A stretch of 64,000 nt of DNA from Pseudomonadota bacterium (GTDB taxonomy: Bacteria; Pseudomonadota; Alphaproteobacteria; Azospirillales; Azospirillaceae): assembly GCA_023423695.1 (NCBI GenBank), contig JAFAFA010000152.1, forward strand, positions 124,001 through 188,000. The letters are read 5' to 3'. This document shows positions 36,253 to 44,687 of this stretch, piece after piece. How positions within the stretch are numbered: position 1 is the stretch's first letter; each line of letters begins with the position of its first letter. The notes under the pieces are model-generated. The model made no database searches. It was not told the origin of the DNA and worked only from the letters and a program-made list of their open reading frames with translations. The translations under genes and the position numbers were made by a program.

Positions 36253-37260
36253 TCAAGCCCGAATCCTGTTCCGCAGCACCCCATCCTCCAGGAACATCCG
36301 CGCCGTCTCCGCCGCGTTGCGCCGCATCTCGACGGCCGCCTGATCGGAGTGGAAGGCGTTGTGCGGCGTCACCACCAGCCGTCCGGCCAGCCAGGCCTCC
36401 CCCGCCCGCCAAGCGTCGAGCAGCGGATGGGGGGCCGGCGGTTCGACCGGCAGCACGTCGGTCCCGACCGCCGCCAGCCGGCCGTCGCGCAGGGCCGCTT
36501 CCACCGGGTCGAGCCCGGCGAAAAGTTCGCCGCGCGCGGTGTTGACCAGGATGGCGCCCGGCTTCATCGCCGCCAGGGTCGCCCCGTTCAGCAGGCCGCG
36601 CGTCTCCGGCGTCAGCGGGCAATGGAAGGTGACGATGTCGGATTCGGCCAGCAGGTCCTCCAGACGGCGGACACGGCGGTAGCCGACCGCCTTCTCGTGC
36701 CCGGCCGGCTGCAACGGATCATAGCCCAGGATCCGATAGCCGAAGCCCTTCAGCCGGTTCACCACCGCGGTGCCGATCCGACCGACGCCGACCACCCCCA
36801 CGGTCGCGGCGCTGGACCGGTGCAGCGGCGTCAGCGTGTTGGCCTGCCATGTCGTCGTATAGCCGCGGGCGCGGGCATCATGCTCCCACAGGCGCCGCTG
36901 CAGCGACAGGATCATGGCGACCGCATGGTCGGCGACCTCCTCCGTCCCGTAATCCGGGTTGTTGCAGAACGGGATCCCGGCGGCCTCCAGCGCCGCCACA
37001 TCGACGCGGTCGTAGCCGACGCCGAAGCGTACGACGATCCGGCAGCGCTTCAACCGCTCGACCGTGGCCGGACCGATGCGCGTGCTCCACACCAGCAGCG
37101 CGTCCAGCCGGGCGAGACGCTCCGGGTCGAGATCCTCCTCGCGTCGGCAATCGAGGAAATCCACTTCGGCGACACCGTCCAGCACAGCGGCTTCAAGATC
37201 GGGGGGCGGAATCATGTGATCGGTGATTCCGACGACGAACCGCCTTGCCTGCTGCTGCAT
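36253..37260 (-). CDS. D-2-hydroxyacid dehydrogenase (C-terminal-binding-protein type)
   Basis: NAD-dependent dehydrogenase of 335 residues. The cofactor motif is VGVVGVGRIGTAVVNRL near residue 155. The catalytic trio fits Arg in NTARGELF, Glu in the following segment and His in TPHNAFHSDQA. The start MQQQARRF has AGGAG eight bases upstream; an upstream ATG at 37278 lacks one. It converges on the importer operon and could handle the D-enantiomer of a 2-hydroxy acid related to the Ldh substrate, but co-regulation is not shown. Confidence 0.87.
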   Translation of the reverse strand: MQQQARRFVVGITDHMIPPPDLEAAVLDGVAEVDFLDCRREEDLDPERLARLDALLVWSTRIGPATVERLKRCRIVVRFGVGYDRVDVAALEAAGIPFCNNPDYGTEEVADHAVAMILSLQRRLWEHDARARGYTTTWQANTLTPLHRSSAATVGVVGVGRIGTAVVNRLKGFGYRILGYDPLQPAGHEKAVGYRRVRRLEDLLAESDIVTFHCPLTPETRGLLNGATLAAMKPGAILVNTARGELFAGLDPVEAALRDGRLAAVGTDVLPVEPPAPHPLLDAWRAGEAWLAGRLVVTPHNAFHSDQAAVEMRRNAAETARMFLEDGVLRNRIRA

Positions 37261-37550
37261 CCCTGCCGCTCCTGTCATTTCCCAGGTTGATGAGGCGTTA
37301 TCTGTCCACGCAATCACGAGCTTTGCAAGATGAAGCCGATTTCCAAAATAGGGAAACAGTTATGCATTCAAGCGGCTAAACTGCTGAATGACCCTACATA
37401 CTCATGGGTGCCGCAGTGAAACCTCCGAACGCCGATGCACCTGAGGTCGCCGACGCCGACCGCCCGATCCAGCCCCTGGACCGACCGCTGCGCCCCCGGC
37501 GGGCTCGCCTCTTCGAACACCACGACCTTTGCTCTGTTCGATGAGCGGCC
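37261..37550. other. Intergenic, no gene seen
   Basis: Between the start of the D-2-hydroxyacid dehydrogenase gene and the end of the DUF4865 gene. The part at 37300-37400 is AT-richer and should contain the dehydrogenase promoter. No RNA gene, repeat or recognisable relic was seen. Confidence 0.4.
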
Positions 37551-38117
37551 TCATCGCCCATGCGGCAGCGAGACATGCCCGACGGTGTAGATTTGCATCG
37601 TCTCTGTCGCCACGGGCGGCAACTTCGGCCAGAGCGTGAAGCTCGCCGTCGCCCACCGCGTCGGATCGAACGCGGCGACGGCGGCCAATGCTCCGGCCCG
37701 GATCGCCGACCTTGTCGCCGCGATGGCGATCTCCCGTTGCGAAGCCAAATCCGAATGGGCCGCGACCGGTCGGATATCACGGGTGGCATGGGTCGCGGCG
37801 CTCAGGTTAGGCGTCAGCTCCGCATGCCGGATCAGCCAAGTCTGCACCGATGGCCAGCCGAAGTCGCGTGTCACTGCCGCAAAGCCCGGGCCGGAAAGAA
37901 AATCGTCGATCCCTTCCGGTTCATCCCACAGGTAGAAGGGTGCATAAAGGTTTTCAGCACTGGCAAAACCGGCATCCTGCTTTCTTGCGGCGAGATAGGC
38001 CTTGAAACGCAACCGTGGAAAGCCGTCCAGCAGCGGACCTTTCCCCCGAATGCGGCGGTCGATGACCGCCATGTCGTAATCGGCCGGCAGGACGAAGCTG
38101 TATTGCATCGCAATCAT
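37551..38117 (-). CDS. DUF4865 family protein
   Basis: Protein of 188 residues beginning MIAMQYSFVLPADYDM, with GPLLDGFPRLRFKAYL and PFYLWDEPEGIDDFL, the pattern of DUF4865. The family is close to ABM/monooxygenase-like ferredoxin folds but has no assigned function. AGGAC lies eight bases before the start. It overlaps the cupin gene by ATGA and is the last of a three-gene operon (tautomerase, cupin, DUF4865), a grouping that recurs next to LysR regulators. Confidence 0.83.
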   Translation of the reverse strand: MIAMQYSFVLPADYDMAVIDRRIRGKGPLLDGFPRLRFKAYLAARKQDAGFASAENLYAPFYLWDEPEGIDDFLSGPGFAAVTRDFGWPSVQTWLIRHAELTPNLSAATHATRDIRPVAAHSDLASQREIAIAATRSAIRAGALAAVAAFDPTRWATASFTLWPKLPPVATETMQIYTVGHVSLPHGR

Positions 38118-38548
38118 CGGGAAAGGTCCTCCTGTTCGACGGCTTCCATCCAATGAACGGCGGTACCGCCCTGGACCGGTTGGACGCTGACGTAACTGAA
38201 CGGGCTGGATGGTGCCGCGCCATGCCAGTGGCGTTCGCCGGGGGCAAACCAGACGGCGTCGCCAGCGCGGACCTCGACCGGCTCGCCGCCATCGCGTTGA
38301 ACGACGCCGACGCCATCGAGCACGAACAGAAGCTGCCCGGACGGATGGCTGTGCCAATGGGTCACGACGCCCGGCGGGATGAAGGCGCGCATCGCCGTAA
38401 TTTCGCCGTCGGTCCGGCTCGACAGCAGCATCTGAGCGAGGAAGGAACCGCTGGCGATCCCCTCGGGCGCAGCGGCAATGCCCTCACCGGCGCGACGGAT
38501 GGTCATGACCGCCGGGCAGGAGGATTGCATTTCGAAATATCCGGTCAT
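38114..38548 (-). CDS. Cupin-domain protein
   Basis: Small beta-barrel of 144 residues. The first metal motif is THWHSHPSGQLLFVLDG, and the second is WFAPGERHWHGA, so a complete metal site is likely. Proteins of this type include small dioxygenases, isomerases and decarboxylases. GGAGG lies seven bases upstream of the ATG. ATGA overlaps on both sides show tight coupling to the tautomerase and DUF4865 genes. The substrate is unknown. Confidence 0.87.
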   Translation of the reverse strand: MTGYFEMQSSCPAVMTIRRAGEGIAAAPEGIASGSFLAQMLLSSRTDGEITAMRAFIPPGVVTHWHSHPSGQLLFVLDGVGVVQRDGGEPVEVRAGDAVWFAPGERHWHGAAPSSPFSYVSVQPVQGGTAVHWMEAVEQEDLSR

Positions 38549-38946
38549 CGGCAAGCCTCCTCCAGCAGCAGGGCGGCCGACAGGCCGGATGCGAAAGACC
38601 AATCCTCAGAGCCCGATTGGGCGATCACGACCATAACGTCCTCTGGCCGAACACCCGGCGACGCCGCAAGATTCTCGACCAGCAGCCGATAGAAGCGGGC
38701 CTTCGTTTCCGGTGATCGCTCTTTCCCGGTGGTGATGTGGAAGACGATGTAATCGTCCGAGCGGGGGCCGCCGCCATAGGTTCGATCAAAGATCAATTCA
38801 TAGGGCTGATGCTGGTGGATCGCGGCAAAGCGGTCCCTTTCCGGAACGTCGAAACTATCGACCAGCGCTCTGTCGAGACTGTAGGAAACAGCCGCGAGGT
38901 AAGCCGGAGATTTGCCGGCGAGCAGGGAAATTCGAGTGAAGGGCAT
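38545..38946 (-). CDS. Tautomerase-family protein
   Basis: Protein of 133 residues with the invariant amino-terminal proline (MPFTRISLL) that acts as the general base once methionine is removed. The body (FDVPERDRFAAIHQHQP, then PEDVMVVIAQSGSEDWSF) matches the long tautomerase_2 group. It may act as a keto-enol tautomerase or on unsaturated acids. First gene of the operon, divergent from the LysR gene with about 100 bases between. Confidence 0.88.
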   Translation of the reverse strand: MPFTRISLLAGKSPAYLAAVSYSLDRALVDSFDVPERDRFAAIHQHQPYELIFDRTYGGGPRSDDYIVFHITTGKERSPETKARFYRLLVENLAASPGVRPEDVMVVIAQSGSEDWSFASGLSAALLLEEACR

Positions 38947-39005
38947 CTGTGCCGCTCCTGCGAAAGCGTTTGACAGAGGCAGTATGGCGCGCCACGATCA
39001 TCCTG

Positions 39006-39018
39006 ATAATCAGATTAT
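39006..39018. promoter_or_regulatory. Putative LysR operator in divergent promoter
   Basis: ATAATC-A-GATTAT is a perfect 6-1-6 inverted repeat between the tautomerase operon and the LysR gene. LysR regulators usually bind such a site next to their own promoter and act on the divergent genes. Confidence 0.55.
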
Positions 39019-39053
39019 TCAGCATGAATGATCCTGCTTTTCGGGACCTTCCT

Positions 39054-39983
39054 ATGCGTTTGACCAACCTCGACATGGATGCGCTGCGCAGCTTCGTCGC
39101 CGGCATCGATGCCGGCTCCTTCGCCCAAGCCGCCGATCGGCTGGGGCGATCGACGTCGGCGGTCAGCGCCCACCTCAAGAAGCTGGAGGATCAGACCAGA
39201 ACGGCGCTGGTGCGCAAGGCGGGGCGCGGCCTGACCCTCACCGATGGCGGTGAAGTGCTGCTGTCCTATGCCAGACGCCTGTTGACTCTCAATGACGAGG
39301 CGATGAACGCCGTTCGCGGGGCCGAGTTGGAGGGCTGGATCCGCCTGGGAATCCAGGAGGATTTCGGCGAGGCCGTGCTGCCGCAGGTGCTCGGCCGCTT
39401 CGCTCGTGCCCATCCCAAGGTCCGGATCGAGGGACGCATCGCCCGCAACGGCGAGTTGCTTGAGAAGATCGCCTCAGGCCATCTCGATCTTGCGCTGGCG
39501 TGGGACGACGGCACCGCGTCTGCCATCGACAGGATCGCGTCCTTGCCGCTGTGCTGGCTGGGTGCGGCGGAGGAGGAGCCGGCCTGGCGGGCAGATGGAT
39601 GCGAGCCACTCGGACGCGAACCACTGCCACTTGCGGCGCTGGAGGCTCCCTGCCTCCTGCGCACCATCGCCTGCGACCATCTCGACCGCCAGGGGATTGC
39701 CTGGCGCATCGCCTTCGTCAGCCCGAGCCTGGGCGGCCTCTGGGCGGCGACGGCGGCGGGCCTCGGCATCGCCTTGCGAACCCCGGTGGGTCGGCCGCCG
39801 TCAGTCCGCGTGCTCGATCCCGCCACCTATGGCTTGCCGCACCTGCAGTCGCTCGGCCTCAGACTTCTGCGGTCCGACAAGGGACCGAACCCGATCGGCG
39901 ACCATCTCGCGACGATCATCCGGCAGGCGGTGCGAGAAACGCTGCCCGCAGGCTGGATGCCGGCACCATCGAACGCCGAGTGA
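39054..39983 (+). CDS. LysR-family transcriptional regulator
   Basis: Regulator of 309 residues. The winged helix covers residues 1-60 (LDMDALRSFVAGIDAGSFAQ, then GRSTSAVSAHLKKLE). A type 2 periplasmic-binding-like effector domain follows. I chose MRLTNLDMD because LysR proteins usually start a few residues before the first helix; an in-frame ATG at 39024 is possible and neither has a strong ribosome site. Its divergent position makes it the likely activator of the tautomerase/cupin/DUF4865 operon. Confidence 0.88.
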   Translation: MRLTNLDMDALRSFVAGIDAGSFAQAADRLGRSTSAVSAHLKKLEDQTRTALVRKAGRGLTLTDGGEVLLSYARRLLTLNDEAMNAVRGAELEGWIRLGIQEDFGEAVLPQVLGRFARAHPKVRIEGRIARNGELLEKIASGHLDLALAWDDGTASAIDRIASLPLCWLGAAEEEPAWRADGCEPLGREPLPLAALEAPCLLRTIACDHLDRQGIAWRIAFVSPSLGGLWAATAAGLGIALRTPVGRPPSVRVLDPATYGLPHLQSLGLRLLRSDKGPNPIGDHLATIIRQAVRETLPAGWMPAPSNAE

Positions 39984-39998
39984 CACTCAAGGGACGGG

Positions 39999-40304
39999 TT
40001 GCTGGACATCCGTGAGCCGCGCGCCTTCCTCACCACCAAAGCGAAGCGCCTGCTGCTGGATTGCGCGCGCCGGCAAGTGATCAAACATGCCTATCTCGCT
40101 GAACTGACGCTGGCAGCCGAGGCCGTACCCCGCCATCCGTCGCCGGAGGACGTGCTGGAAGCCGTGCAGGCACTGGAACAGATCGGCGCCGCATTGCAGG
40201 CCGTATCTGTCAAGGCCAGGTTCGGCGTGTCGACGCGGATGGTGCAGAAGTAACCGGCGCAGTGCCTGCTGCAGTTCTGCAGGGTACGTGACCAGCATCT
40301 ATGA
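39999..40304 (+). pseudogene. Decayed FecI-type ECF sigma factor
   Basis: Only the second half of a FecI-like sigma factor is visible: IREPRAFLTTKAKRLLLDCARR matches the end of region 2, and HPSPEDVLEAVQALEQIGAAL the start of region 4. About 20 residues including the first helix of the DNA-binding motif are missing in-frame before RFGVSTRMVQK. A stop codon (TAA at 40251) replaces the usual Tyr after that Lys. Reading through it continues with a FecI-like tail (PAQCLLQFCRV) to a stop at 40302. No N-terminal half, promoter or FecR partner is present, so it is a remnant of an iron-uptake regulator. Confidence 0.72.
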
Positions 40305-40351
40305 GGCGGACCGCCGCCACGCCGAGGCCGCCGCCCGCATGGAAAGCTGCT

Positions 40352-40987
40352 CTAACGGGCGAACACGGTGGACCGAGCCTGCGACCAGTCGTGGCCGGCA
40401 ACGAGGGCGGCAATCGCCCGGGCGATCTTGCCGCCGCCCTGCACCGACGGTTCGATCGGGTTGGCATAGTCCGCCGCCTCGTCGCAGATCAGACGGAGGT
40501 CGATCAGCGGCAGCCCGCGCGCGAAGGCCGCCCGCGTGATGACGTCGTTGAAGATGGTCAGACCGGTGACGACCAGCCGCTGCCGCAGCGGGTCGGGGTA
40601 GTTCGCATCATAGATGGTGCAGACCACCGTCGGCAGGCGCCGGGCCGTCACGGCGTCGAGCATCGCCCGATACTCGCGCTGGAATTGCTCCCGCACCTCG
40701 CCCAGCGCATTGACGGCGCCGGCGACCGACCGCGCCCCCTCGTCGAGAACGCTGGAATGCCGAAGGGCGTCGTTGCCGCCGACGCTCACCACGAGGTGGC
40801 TGGCATCCGGGGGGAGTTGCCGGATTTGAGCGGCAATGCTGCCGGTGACCCCGCCATCGACCGCCCGCAAGGTCGCCTGCCAGCCCCGCGGCAGAAGCGG
40901 ACGAAGCTGCGTCACCACATCGGGACCGCCGCCCACATAGGCGGCATTGTCGAAGATCGAATCTCCGAGAAGGACAACGTTCGACAT
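40352..40987 (-). CDS. SGNH/GDSL-family hydrolase
   Basis: Protein of 211 residues starting MSNVVLLGDSIFDNAAYVG, with the nucleophile Ser in GDSIFDN, a Gly in DGGVTGSIA and Asn in VVSVGGNDALRH. The last block, normally DxxH, reads NPIEPSVQGGGKIA, so the usual catalytic histidine is not evident. No signal peptide, so cytoplasmic. It follows the MocR gene on the same strand after 105 bases and could be co-transcribed. An ester substrate is likely but undefined. Confidence 0.82.
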   Translation of the reverse strand: MSNVVLLGDSIFDNAAYVGGGPDVVTQLRPLLPRGWQATLRAVDGGVTGSIAAQIRQLPPDASHLVVSVGGNDALRHSSVLDEGARSVAGAVNALGEVREQFQREYRAMLDAVTARRLPTVVCTIYDANYPDPLRQRLVVTGLTIFNDVITRAAFARGLPLIDLRLICDEAADYANPIEPSVQGGGKIARAIAALVAGHDWSQARSTVFAR

Positions 40988-41092
40988 GGACGGCCATTCC
41001 CTTCCATTCGGGTTCCCGGCATCGGGCCGTGGCGGCCGATGCCGGTGCATGACATGGCCCTGCCCAGGCAGGACGAACAGCGCCCAGTCGCC

Positions 41093-42487
41093 TTATGCCG
41101 ACCGGTCCGCGCCGCCGGGCGAGACAAGGTTGTCCTTCAGGAAATCGATGAAACGGGGATCGGTCGCATAGGCGATGTTGATCCGCAAGGCTGGCGCGGT
41201 CGGCACCCTGGTCGGCAGGAACAGCGTTCCGGGCGCCAGGAAGATGCCGCGCTCCGCCGCTTGCTGCGCCAGATCCACGTCGTTGAGGTGGTCGGGAAGC
41301 TCGCCCCACAGGTAGTAGCTCCCCGAGACGGTCGGCGGCAGCCGGACGCCGATGCGGCCGAGCGCCAGCATCGCCGTTTCGGCATGCTCCTCGATCCGGG
41401 TCTTCAGCTTGCGCAGGTGGCGCAGGTAATGCCCGGACGCGATGAAGCCGTAGACGATCCGCTCGACATAATCGGAGGTGCTGACGACGGTCAGCATCTT
41501 CACGTCGCAGAGCCGGTCGATCAGCGGCCGCTTCGCCGCCACATAGCCAACGCGCAGGCTGGCCGACAGCGTCTTGGAAAAGGTGCCGATGTAGATCACC
41601 CGGTCCAACTGGTCGAGCGCGGCCAGCCGCGGACTGGCGGCGGGCAGCACGTCGGCGAAGGGATCGTCCTCCACCACATAGAATCCATGTTGGCCGGCGA
41701 CCTGCAGCAGGCGGTGCGCCACCGCCGGCGTGATGGAACTGCCGGTCGGATTGTGGGCCAGCGACTGGGTGAAGAACAGTTTGGGCTTGTGGGCGGCGGC
41801 CTTGGCGGCGAGATCGTCCAGGTCGGGACCGTCCTGGAGGCGCTGCACGCCGACGATGGCGATGCGCGACAGGCGCAGCTTGCCGAACAGCGGGTAATAG
41901 CCCGAACTGTCGACGAGAACGGTATCCCCCGGCTCCAGCATCTGGCGGGCGACGAGGTCCAGCGCATGGTTGGCGCCCTGGGTCAGCAGGATTTGGTCGG
42001 GCGACGCCTTGATCGAGCGTTCCCCCAGCGTCAGCGCCAGCCTCTCCCGAAGCGGCAGGAAGCCCCAGGGCGAGCCGTATCCATGTTCCGACGCCAGCCC
42101 GCGCGCCGCCGCCATGAAGCGCGGGGCGCTGCCGATCTCGAACCGCTCCATCCAGGACGGCGGCGGGCGACCGTCGCCGATCCGCACCGAGCAGGTCTGG
42201 ACCAGTTGTTCCCGCAGGAGCGAGACGGAATCCACCGCTTCCGCCACATGGGCCGGCTGCTGTTCGGCCGAGGCACGGCGCACCCGCGCGACGTAAAAGC
42301 CGGACCCTTGCTTGGCTTCCAGATATCCCAGCGCCACCAGCCGGTCATAGGCTTCCGCCATGGTGTTTTTCGAAACGCCATGTTCGACCGCACCGGCCCG
42401 GACCGACAGAAGCCGCTCCCCCGGCTTCATCAGGCCGTCGCCGATCAGGCCGGCGATCTTGTCTACGATGCTGTTCACCCGCGTCAT
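41093..42487 (-). CDS. MocR-type GntR/aminotransferase regulator
   Basis: Regulator of 464 residues with a GntR winged helix at 1-75 (KPGERLLSVRAGAVEHGVSK) fused to a fold-type I aminotransferase domain. The PLP lysine is in YIGTFSKTLSASLRVGY, and the Asp and Tyr that hold the cofactor are in YVVEDDPFAD and VDSSGYYPLFG. MocR proteins sense a PLP-reactive ligand or PLP itself and bind direct repeats. It is divergent from the HMG-CoA reductase gene, and four TGTCCC motifs lie in the shared 300-base control region. Confidence 0.9.
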   Translation of the reverse strand: MTRVNSIVDKIAGLIGDGLMKPGERLLSVRAGAVEHGVSKNTMAEAYDRLVALGYLEAKQGSGFYVARVRRASAEQQPAHVAEAVDSVSLLREQLVQTCSVRIGDGRPPPSWMERFEIGSAPRFMAAARGLASEHGYGSPWGFLPLRERLALTLGERSIKASPDQILLTQGANHALDLVARQMLEPGDTVLVDSSGYYPLFGKLRLSRIAIVGVQRLQDGPDLDDLAAKAAAHKPKLFFTQSLAHNPTGSSITPAVAHRLLQVAGQHGFYVVEDDPFADVLPAASPRLAALDQLDRVIYIGTFSKTLSASLRVGYVAAKRPLIDRLCDVKMLTVVSTSDYVERIVYGFIASGHYLRHLRKLKTRIEEHAETAMLALGRIGVRLPPTVSGSYYLWGELPDHLNDVDLAQQAAERGIFLAPGTLFLPTRVPTAPALRINIAYATDPRFIDFLKDNLVSPGGADRSA

Positions 42488-42511
42488 CGTGCAATCGGCC
42501 CTTCGGTAAGG

Positions 42512-42576
42512 TGTCCCATTGAAAACGCTGGGACAGTGTCCCGAAGATACCGGCAAACTGTCCCTTGCTCTGTCCC
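42512..42576. promoter_or_regulatory. TGTCCC repeat cluster, putative MocR operator
   Basis: TGTCCC occurs at 42512, 42537, 42559 and 42571, with its complement GGGACA at 42530 giving a perfect GGGACA-G-TGTCCC palindrome. The last two copies form a 12-base direct repeat (TGTCCCTT). MocR/GabR/PdxR proteins are known to bind direct repeats. The rest of the 42488-42787 gap holds no convincing gene. Confidence 0.6.
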
Positions 42577-42787
42577 TTTGTATCACTGATCATTACGCAT
42601 GCGAACAACGCCGTCGCAGCTTTTGCCGCGGCATTCTGTTCGCCGTCCTCTCCCTCGCTTCCTCCTCGCAGGGACCGTCATGCGCGGTGCAGGACGGCGG
42701 GCATCCGTTCGAGCGCGACGATCCGCGAGTGACAACCAGGGCGCTCTCCCCCGCCGGCAACGCCCTCACAGCCAACAAGGTTCAGGA

Positions 42788-44071
42788 ATGACCAATCCCC
42801 ATCGCAGCTCCCGCATCTCCGGTTTCCACAAGAAGTCGCCGGCGGAGCGGCTGGCGATCGTTTCCGAATTCGCCGGGCTCGACGCAGCGGCGGCGGCATC
42901 GCTGCCCGGCACCGGCAACCTGGATATCGACCTCGCCGACCGGCTGGTCGAGAACGTCATCGGGTCGATGAACATCCCGTTGGGGATCGCGACCAACATG
43001 AAGGTCGACGGCGAGGATCTGCTGATCCCGATGGCGACAGAGGAATCGTCGGTGGTCGCCGCAGTCTGCAACGCGGCCCGGCAATGCTACGACGCCGGCG
43101 GTTTCACCACCTCGATGTTCGGCACGCTGATGATCGCGCAGATCCAGGCGGTCGGCGTCGCCGATCCCTATGCCGCGCGCCTGCGCATCCTCGGTCGGCG
43201 CGACGAGATCAAGGCGGTGTGCGACGGCTGCGACCCGATCCTGCTGAAGTTCGGCGGCGGTTTCCGCGATGTCGAGGTCCGCGTGCTCGACAGCCAGAGC
43301 GGGCCGATGCTGGTGACCCACCTGATCGTCGACACCCGGGATGCCATGGGTGCCAACGCGGTCAACAGCATGGCGGAGAAGCTGGCCCCCCACATCGCCG
43401 AATGGACCGGCGGGCGCTTCTATCTGCGCATCCTGTCCAATCTTGCCGACCGCCGTCTGGCGCGGGCCCATGCGGTGTGGCCGCTCGACCAGATCGGCGG
43501 CGAGGCGGTGCGCGACGGCATCATCAGCGCCTATCACTTCGCCGACGCCGATCCCTACCGCGCCGCCACCCACAACAAGGGGATCATGAACGGCGTCAGC
43601 GCCGTCGTGCTGGCCACCGGCAACGACACCCGCGCGGTGGAGGCCGGCGCCCATGCCTATGCGGCCCGCAACGGCCGTTACGGCAGCCTGACCCGCTTCG
43701 AGGTAACGGCAGACGGTCATCTCAGCGGGTCGATCGAGCTGCCGATGGCCGTCGGTCTGATCGGCGGCGCCACCAAGGCCCATCCCACGGCGCAGGCCTG
43801 CCTGAAGATCCTCGGCGTCACCAGCGCCGACCGTCTGGCCCGCGTCATCGCCGCGGTCGGTCTGGCGCAGAACTTCTCCGCGCTGAAGGCGCTGGCGACC
43901 ACCGGCATCCAGAAGGGCCACATGGCCCTGCACGCCCAGAACATCGCCATGATGGCGGGTGCGGCCGGTGAGGAGATCGACCGCGTCGCCCGCATCCTGG
44001 TGGAGCGCGGCACCGTCCGCCAGGACGTCGCCCAAGCGATCCTGGAGGACATGCGGGCAACCGCCCAATAA
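42788..44071 (+). CDS. mvaA: Class II (degradative) hydroxymethylglutaryl-CoA reductase
   Basis: Enzyme of 427 residues interconverting mevalonate and HMG-CoA. Class II signatures: catalytic Glu85 in MATEESSVVAA, Lys264 in THNKGIMNG, and the active-site His in GHMALHAQN (residue 378 or 382). The cofactor loop DTRDAMGAN matches enzymes of Pseudomonas mevalonii type, which oxidise mevalonate with NAD. No isoprenoid mevalonate-pathway genes (kinases) adjoin, as expected for an alphaproteobacterium using the non-mevalonate route. The neighbours are a MocR regulator and a transporter, so a catabolic role is likely. HMG-CoA lyase is not in the window. The ATG has AAGG about six bases upstream. Confidence 0.92.
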   Translation: MTNPHRSSRISGFHKKSPAERLAIVSEFAGLDAAAAASLPGTGNLDIDLADRLVENVIGSMNIPLGIATNMKVDGEDLLIPMATEESSVVAAVCNAARQCYDAGGFTTSMFGTLMIAQIQAVGVADPYAARLRILGRRDEIKAVCDGCDPILLKFGGGFRDVEVRVLDSQSGPMLVTHLIVDTRDAMGANAVNSMAEKLAPHIAEWTGGRFYLRILSNLADRRLARAHAVWPLDQIGGEAVRDGIISAYHFADADPYRAATHNKGIMNGVSAVVLATGNDTRAVEAGAHAYAARNGRYGSLTRFEVTADGHLSGSIELPMAVGLIGGATKAHPTAQACLKILGVTSADRLARVIAAVGLAQNFSALKALATTGIQKGHMALHAQNIAMMAGAAGEEIDRVARILVERGTVRQDVAQAILEDMRATAQ

Positions 44072-44177
44072 GCAGGGCCACGAGAAGCAGGTCCATCGAA
44101 GGGCCCGGCCAGGCAACCGGCAGGGTCGTGACGCTCCAACGCGGCATGACCCCGCCCCCCGATGAAGAGGAAACGCA

Positions 44178-44687
44178 ATGAAGACGGGACAATTGATTGA
44201 GGTCTGGGGGGACACGGTCGACAGCGTCCATCTCGGATGGGCGATGGTGATCGGCTGCGCCATCAGCCTCGGTGCCTTTCTGCTGGCCAACCGCATCCTG
44301 GCGAGCCTCGTTGCCGCGCCGGAGATGGCGCGCGCCTATTCGATGCTGGTCGGGCTGGCGGGGTGCCTGGTGTCCGGCGCGGTGTGCGCCCGCCTGTTCC
44401 CGCCCAAGCGGGAGGTCGTCGACCGTGCGGCCGATCCTGCCTGGCGGGAGACGCTGATGGCCGAACTGCGATCAGAACCCGGCGGCTTCGGCCGGCTCGC
44501 CGACCTTCCCGCGCCGACCGTGGCCGAATTGAAGGAGATGGGGCTCTACGACCTGTTCGCCGCCGAGGAAGCGGCCCAGGATGCCGGAAGGGATGTCGGC
44601 GGCCGCAAGGCGGCGCTGCACGGCGTTCCATCCCCGAGCGCCGATGCCCTTCGCTCCGAACCGGCGGCTCGGGAGGCGCGGGCGTGA
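44178..44687 (+). CDS. Small two-helix membrane protein, partner of TctA-like permease
   Basis: I do not recognise a named family. The 169-residue protein has two hydrophobic helices (about 18-42 and 52-72), then a charged cytoplasmic-looking tail of about 95 residues (RETLMAELRSEPGGFG, ELKEMGLYDLFAAEEAAQ). A GAGGAAA ribosome site precedes the start. It lies between the HMG-CoA reductase and the TctA-like permease and overlaps the latter by TGATG. That is the place of the small TctB subunit in tripartite tricarboxylate transporters, but TctB normally has four helices. Confidence 0.72.
   Translation: MKTGQLIEVWGDTVDSVHLGWAMVIGCAISLGAFLLANRILASLVAAPEMARAYSMLVGLAGCLVSGAVCARLFPPKREVVDRAADPAWRETLMAELRSEPGGFGRLADLPAPTVAELKEMGLYDLFAAEEAAQDAGRDVGGRKAALHGVPSPSADALRSEPAAREARA

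Noticed and set aside
40301..42589. Long plus-strand open frame spanning the SGNH and MocR genes
   Set aside because: It crosses two real genes and their gap in antisense; the text is repetitive Arg/Gln/Gly.
42788..44071. Isoprenoid biosynthesis role for HMG-CoA reductase
   Set aside because: It is a class II enzyme next to a transporter and MocR regulator, with no mevalonate kinases nearby.
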